Origin: Acidobacteriota bacterium
GTDB lineage: Bacteria; Acidobacteriota; JAAYUB01
Direction: 5' to 3'
Length of the DNA: 43,512 nucleotides
NCBI GenBank assembly: GCA_029565065.1
Contig: JAKQOW010000125.1
Span: 1 to 43,512, forward strand
The first letter of the stretch is position 1. Each line of letters begins with the position of its first letter. The position numbers and the translations under genes are program-made. Below are positions 40,002 to 43,512 of the stretch, one piece after another. Under the pieces are notes generated by a model. The model had not been told where the DNA came from. It did no database searches and saw only the letters and a program-made list of their open reading frames with translations.

Positions 40002-41054
40002 ATGGCCATTCGCGAAGGTGCCTGGGATTGCCCCATGTGTGGACGGGCGCGCAACCGTGGACCGGACAAGCATTGCGGCGGCTGCGGCGCACCGCGCGGC
40101 GCCGACGTCCGGATGTATCTGCCCGACGACGCGCGCGAAGTCGTCGACGAGGCCGAGGTGACGAAGGCCAAAGCCGGTCCCGACTGGACGTGCGCCTTCT
40201 GCGGCGGCGACAATCCCGGCGCCAACGCCTTCTGTTCCGGTTGCGGCGCCGGCGCCGACGGCGGACGATCCCGGCTTGCGCCGCCCCCGGCACCGCCGGC
40301 CGCCCCGGTGCCCGCCGCCGGAACGACGGGACGCAAGGTGGCCAAGGGCTGCCTCATCGCCGCCGCGGCTTTCGTCCTCGTCGCCGTGGCCGGGCTGTAC
40401 TGGTTCTGCCGACCCCGCTCCACAGTGCTCGTCGCCGACGGCTTCCGCTGGGAGCGGTCCATCCAGACACAGCAGCTGCGCACCTTCACCGAACAAGGGT
40501 GGGAGGGAGAACTCCCCCAGGGCATCCGCGTGCTGCGCCAGGAGCGGGCGGTCCACCACAAGGAAAAGATCCAGACGGGCACCCGGGAGCGTGAGGAGAC
40601 CTACACCGAAGAGGTCAAGACCGGCACCGAACGGGTCAAGGTGGGCACTCGCGACATGGGCAACGGCTACTTTGAGGACGTGTACGAGGACCGGCCCGTG
40701 TACGAGTCGGTCACGCGCACCCGGACGGTCCAGGAGCCGATCTACAAGGAGCAGCCGGTTTACAAGACCCGCTACACCTTCACCGTGGACCGCTGGGTGG
40801 ACGTCAAACTGCTGGAAGCCGCGGGGGACAACCAGCGGCCGATGTGGCCGGCGTTTGCGACCGGAGCCAAGGACCGCGCCGGCACCCGCATCGAGAAATA
40901 CACGATCCGGTTCCGCGATTCCGGCGGCCGCACGTACACCTACGAGCCCAAGACAGAAGCGGAGTGGCGCTCGTTCCGCCCGGGCGGCCGTTACAACGCC
41001 GACGTGAACTACGGCGGAATCCTGCGGGTCCGCAAGGCGGAGAAGTCACCGTAA
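40002..41054 (+). CDS. Membrane protein with two RanBP2-type zinc fingers
   Basis: The 350-residue protein has two zinc fingers at residues 8-35 and 61-85 (WDCPMCGRARN...HCGGCGAPRG and WTCAFCGGDN...FCSGCGAG), four cysteines each. A proline/alanine linker, one membrane helix near residues 120-140 (GCLIAAAAFVLVAVAGLYWFC) and a charged, repetitive outer domain follow. Lines such as KIQTGTREREETY, VKTGTERVKVGTRD and YEDRPVYESVTRTRTV are strand-like repeats. Similar proteins occur in several phyla without known function. GGAGGAG lies seven bases before the ATG; TACAAT at 39945-39950 may be the -10 box. Confidence 0.75.
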   Translation: MAIREGAWDCPMCGRARNRGPDKHCGGCGAPRGADVRMYLPDDAREVVDEAEVTKAKAGPDWTCAFCGGDNPGANAFCSGCGAGADGGRSRLAPPPAPPAAPVPAAGTTGRKVAKGCLIAAAAFVLVAVAGLYWFCRPRSTVLVADGFRWERSIQTQQLRTFTEQGWEGELPQGIRVLRQERAVHHKEKIQTGTREREETYTEEVKTGTERVKVGTRDMGNGYFEDVYEDRPVYESVTRTRTVQEPIYKEQPVYKTRYTFTVDRWVDVKLLEAAGDNQRPMWPAFATGAKDRAGTRIEKYTIRFRDSGGRTYTYEPKTEAEWRSFRPGGRYNADVNYGGILRVRKAEKSP

Positions 41055-41652
41055 CGCCGGAAGGAATCTCACCGGCAACGGGCTCCGCAACGCAATCAGT
41101 TGATCGGCGGCGACCGCTGGGCCCGGTGTCCCGCTGTCCGGTCAAAGCTCCACGCCACCGATCGAACTTACTGATGTTTCTGCTGTTGCATGAAATTTCG
41201 GTGTCCACGATTTGAAACCCCGGCTGCCGGAACCTGCGTCCCTCGCAATCCTGGTCGATGATCCGCCAGGCAGGGTGTGTCAGCAGGCAACCGGGGGTGT
41301 CCGCGGCGTTTACCGAGCCACAACTGAATCTCAAACATCATCAATCCTGCCCTGTCATTCGGCGATCTAGCAAATCCTTGGTGTGACCGGATTTGGCCGC
41401 ATGACGCGTTCCGCGGTTGCTGTCACTTGGCCATTACGATCACGATTACGATGACGATCACGAGTACGAAGATGGAACGTCCGAGGTCCGACATCCGCGC
41501 GTTCGCGGCACACACATGGTGGACGCGGGGAATGCGGTGAGCGATAATAGCGGGAAGCCGCCGGCGTCCTTAGGCCGGAGGCATCCGTCGGGGCACCCCA
41601 CCGGCAGCGGGGGGCTCAGCCGGGCGGGATCCGCAACTTCGGGAGGCACACC
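41055..41652. other. Gene-free region with one CGATTACGA-type repeat
   Basis: No gene is seen in either direction. Bases 41432-41470 are tandem ATTACGATCACGATTACG-type words, the same kind as at 1500-1550, 16815-16850 and 17085-17120, but without the CTCCTAT or TTACTGT modules. The rest has no structure that I can support; open frames here have neither family motifs nor ribosome sites. Confidence 0.5.
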
Positions 41653-43239
41653 ATGAGACCGAGCAGACTTTGGCTGGCGACCACAGTGGCGCTTCTGCTG
41701 GGCGGCGCACTGGCGATGGCCGCGGAGATCCACGACGCGGTCGCCGCGGGCAATCTGGCCCAGGTGAAGGAGATTCTCGCCAAGAGCCCCCAGTTGCTGA
41801 ACGCTCCAGGCGAATACAACCGGACGCCGCTCATCACGGCGGTCATGAGCCGGCGGATGGATGTGGTCAATTACCTTTTGGATGCCGGCGCTGAAGTCAG
41901 CGCCCGCGACCAGGAAGGGATGACGGCCCTGCACATGGTGTGCTTTCTGGGCCAGGCTCAGGTGGCCGAACGGATGCTCGGCAAGTGGTCGGGGATCGAC
42001 GACCAGGAGAACGTGTTGAAGTACACGCCGCTCCATGCCGCCGTCCGCGGCTCGCAGAGCCCCTGCGTCAAGATGCTCCTGGGTCGGGGCGCGCGGCCGA
42101 ACCTCCGCTCGGCTGAGGGATTCACACCCATGCTCCAGGCCGCGTGGCGGGGTGACATCGCCATGGTCCAGATACTTCTAACCGGCGGCGCCTCGCTGAC
42201 CGAGACGGACCCCATGGGCAACACCGCCCTGCACCTGGCCGCGTTGAACAACCACACGCAGCTCGTGGAGTCGCTGCTTGCCCGAAAGATGGCGGTGAAC
42301 ACTCCGAACCAGCGGGGCGGAACGGCGGCGAGCATCGCCGCCCGGGAGGGGTACACCGGAATTGTCCAGATGCTCCAGGCGGCCGGCGCGCCGAAGACGT
42401 TGCCGCCGGCGCCCGTGCTGCAGGGCGCCTACCTGGGCCAGACGCCGCCGGGGAACACCCCCAAGCTGTTCGCGCCGGGAGTCGTCTCCACGGAGAAGCG
42501 CGAGTTGAACGCTGCCTTCACGCCGGACGGCAAAGAATTCCTCTTCACCGTCCAGACCATGGCGGGCCGCTATCAGATCATGACGATGAAACGCCAGGGC
42601 AACCGGTGGTCCCGCCCCGAGGTGGCCGCATTCTCGGGTACGTACAGCGACGCCGATCCCTTCATCACCGCGGACGGCCGTCAGCTGTATTTCAGCTCCA
42701 ACCGTCCGAAGGAAACCAACGGGGCACCCAAACGGCATTTCGACATCTGGGTGGCGTCACGCGAAGGCGACGGATGGTCGGCGCCCCGCGAGGTGGGAGC
42801 GCCCGTGAACACGATTGGGAACGAGTTCTACCCCACCCTCACTCGCGGCGGGACGCTCTACCTGCAGGCCGAGCGCTCCGACGCCCGCGGCCTGCGGGAC
42901 ATCTACCGCACCTCTTATCAAAACGGCGCCTGGACGAGGCCACAGAATCTCGGCGAACCCGTCAACAGCTACGCGCTCGAAGGGGACGCGCTCATTGCGC
43001 CCGACGAGAGCTATCTCATCCTGTCGGTCACCCGACCGGGCGGCGCCGGCCTGGGCGATCTGTGGATCAGCCGCCGTAACGCCAAGGGGATTTGGTCACC
43101 GCTCCGCAGCCTGGGCCGCGATGTCAACACCGCCGGCAACGAGCAGTGCCCGGCGCTGTCGCCCGACGGCCGATACCTGTTTTTCACCCGCGACGGGGAC
43201 ATCTACTGGGTGGATGCCCGGATCCTGAACGCGCCGTGA
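41653..43239 (+). CDS. Secreted protein with ankyrin repeats and PD40 (TolB-like) propeller repeats
   Basis: The 528-residue protein has a signal peptide (LWLATTVALLLGGALAMAAE) and then six or so ankyrin repeats at residues about 25-245: RTPLITAVMSRRMDVVNYLLDAGAEV, MTALHMVCFLGQ, YTPLHAAVRGS, GFTPMLQAAWRGD and NTALHLAALNNH. Residues about 270-525 form a PD40/WD40-like propeller (FTPDGKEFLFTV, ITADGRQLYFSSNRP, LSPDGRYLFFTRDGDIYWV). Both parts bind proteins, so this is probably a periplasmic or surface interaction protein. GGAGG lies six bases before the ATG. Confidence 0.85.
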   Translation: MRPSRLWLATTVALLLGGALAMAAEIHDAVAAGNLAQVKEILAKSPQLLNAPGEYNRTPLITAVMSRRMDVVNYLLDAGAEVSARDQEGMTALHMVCFLGQAQVAERMLGKWSGIDDQENVLKYTPLHAAVRGSQSPCVKMLLGRGARPNLRSAEGFTPMLQAAWRGDIAMVQILLTGGASLTETDPMGNTALHLAALNNHTQLVESLLARKMAVNTPNQRGGTAASIAAREGYTGIVQMLQAAGAPKTLPPAPVLQGAYLGQTPPGNTPKLFAPGVVSTEKRELNAAFTPDGKEFLFTVQTMAGRYQIMTMKRQGNRWSRPEVAAFSGTYSDADPFITADGRQLYFSSNRPKETNGAPKRHFDIWVASREGDGWSAPREVGAPVNTIGNEFYPTLTRGGTLYLQAERSDARGLRDIYRTSYQNGAWTRPQNLGEPVNSYALEGDALIAPDESYLILSVTRPGGAGLGDLWISRRNAKGIWSPLRSLGRDVNTAGNEQCPALSPDGRYLFFTRDGDIYWVDARILNAP

Positions 43240-43251
43240 TGCGGCGGAAGG

Positions 43252-43375
43252 AGAGGGTGGGGAGACAGGAGACAGGAACTCCAAGTCCGTCGTGCTCGTG
43301 ATTCGTAATCGTGATTGTTATTGCAATCGAGGCTCGAGGCTTGGGACTCGAGGCTCGTTCCCGTAACGCGGGCGA
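43252..43375 (-). repeat. Modular intergenic repeat, copy in opposite orientation
   Basis: GGAGACA words (43258-43280) are followed by CGTGCTCGTGATTCGTAATCGTGATTG (43290-43316) and then GGCTCGAGGCTTGGGACTCGAGGCTCGTTCCC (43331-43362). The first two modules are the reverse complement of the order in 1492-1600 and 17085-17170. The last two match 16815-16890 directly; 16 bases at 43300-43315 equal 16815-16830. Confidence 0.65.
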
Positions 43376-43430
43376 GTTGTGTCAAGTATCTTCTGCAAAA
43401 AGGTAGAGGGTATCTCCAAGGCTTCTCCTG

Positions 43431-43464
43431 GCGTTGCCCCTCCCCCGAGGGGGAGGGGCAACGC
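43431..43464. repeat. Long GC-rich palindrome
   Basis: GCGTTGCCCCTCCCCC and its exact reverse complement flank the two bases GA, a 16-bp perfect stem. No T-tract follows on either strand, and the distance to the last stop is about 190 bases, so it is not an ordinary terminator of that gene. It may be a REP-like element or the end of an element beyond the window. Confidence 0.7.
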
Positions 43465-43512
43465 GGCGCGCCGTCGCCGGCTCATGCCGCCTCGCCGTGG
43501 CGGAGCCGCTCC

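Noticed and set aside
1..43512. tRNA or rRNA genes
   Set aside because: Reading the gaps by eye, I found no cloverleaf with a TTC-loop signature and no rRNA-like stretch; a covariance search was not possible.

Overview
The window is high-GC chromosomal DNA, most likely from an uncultured member of the Acidobacteriota. The best lineage clue is the regulator at 38311-39810: its N-terminal helix-turn-helix (SWKEIAEHCGRSVRTVQRW type) is a hallmark of that phylum. This is inference from family knowledge; no rRNA gene is present. Thirty-odd genes are supported, in short operons on both strands. Many intergenic gaps carry short tandemly repeated words (CGATTACGA, CTCCTAT, TTACTGT, GGCTCGAG) that recur across the window as a modular repeat family.

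Region 1 (1-10568) is accessory in character. It starts with the last codons of a transposase, a hairpin-rich gap and a frameshifted DUF2293 gene. Two minus-strand cassettes follow, each pairing a cysteine-free, internally repetitive protein with an unusual enzyme. Cassette B holds a 429-residue protein with LQIKHKLQLGDE-type repeats, a B12-type radical SAM enzyme of the RiPP-maturation class, and a tandem YkgJ-type cysteine-cluster protein. Cassette A holds a 222-residue protein with GEGGGG repeats and a three-part fusion of an orotate-phosphoribosyltransferase-like domain, an AMMECR1 domain and a helical toroid-like domain. The two repetitive proteins share a short GLLV-D-LQL motif and similar N-termini. 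I read this as a candidate, apparently undescribed, protein or peptide modification system.

Region 2 (10836-15430) is a heme operon transcribed ahbD-hemE-hemH-hemY. The hemE-hemH-hemY order is that of the coproporphyrin-dependent route of Bacillus, and the AhbD-type radical SAM enzyme could replace ChdC/HemQ at the last step.

Region 3 (15695-30463) is mostly housekeeping and stress genes: an unknown protein with an Smr protein, a PEBP lipoprotein, an adenosine-specific kinase, a CPBP protease, a TonB-like protein, a RibD-type reductase, Ada, ferritin, a rubrerythrin-like protein, a CsgG-like protein, a cohesin-like secreted protein, transketolase and a secreted transglutaminase-like protein. 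Several convincing promoters and terminators are visible here.

Region 4 (30597-43239) holds a MacB-type permease; a second B12-radical SAM gene in an operon with a ferritin-like protein and a lipoprotein; a DUF1573 gene with an in-frame TGA exactly where the family has a conserved cysteine (candidate selenoprotein); a GtrA-glycosyltransferase fusion; a membrane-anchored HTH/beta-propeller protein; a zinc-finger membrane protein; and a secreted ankyrin/PD40 protein. The window ends in intergenic repeats and a long GC-rich palindrome.
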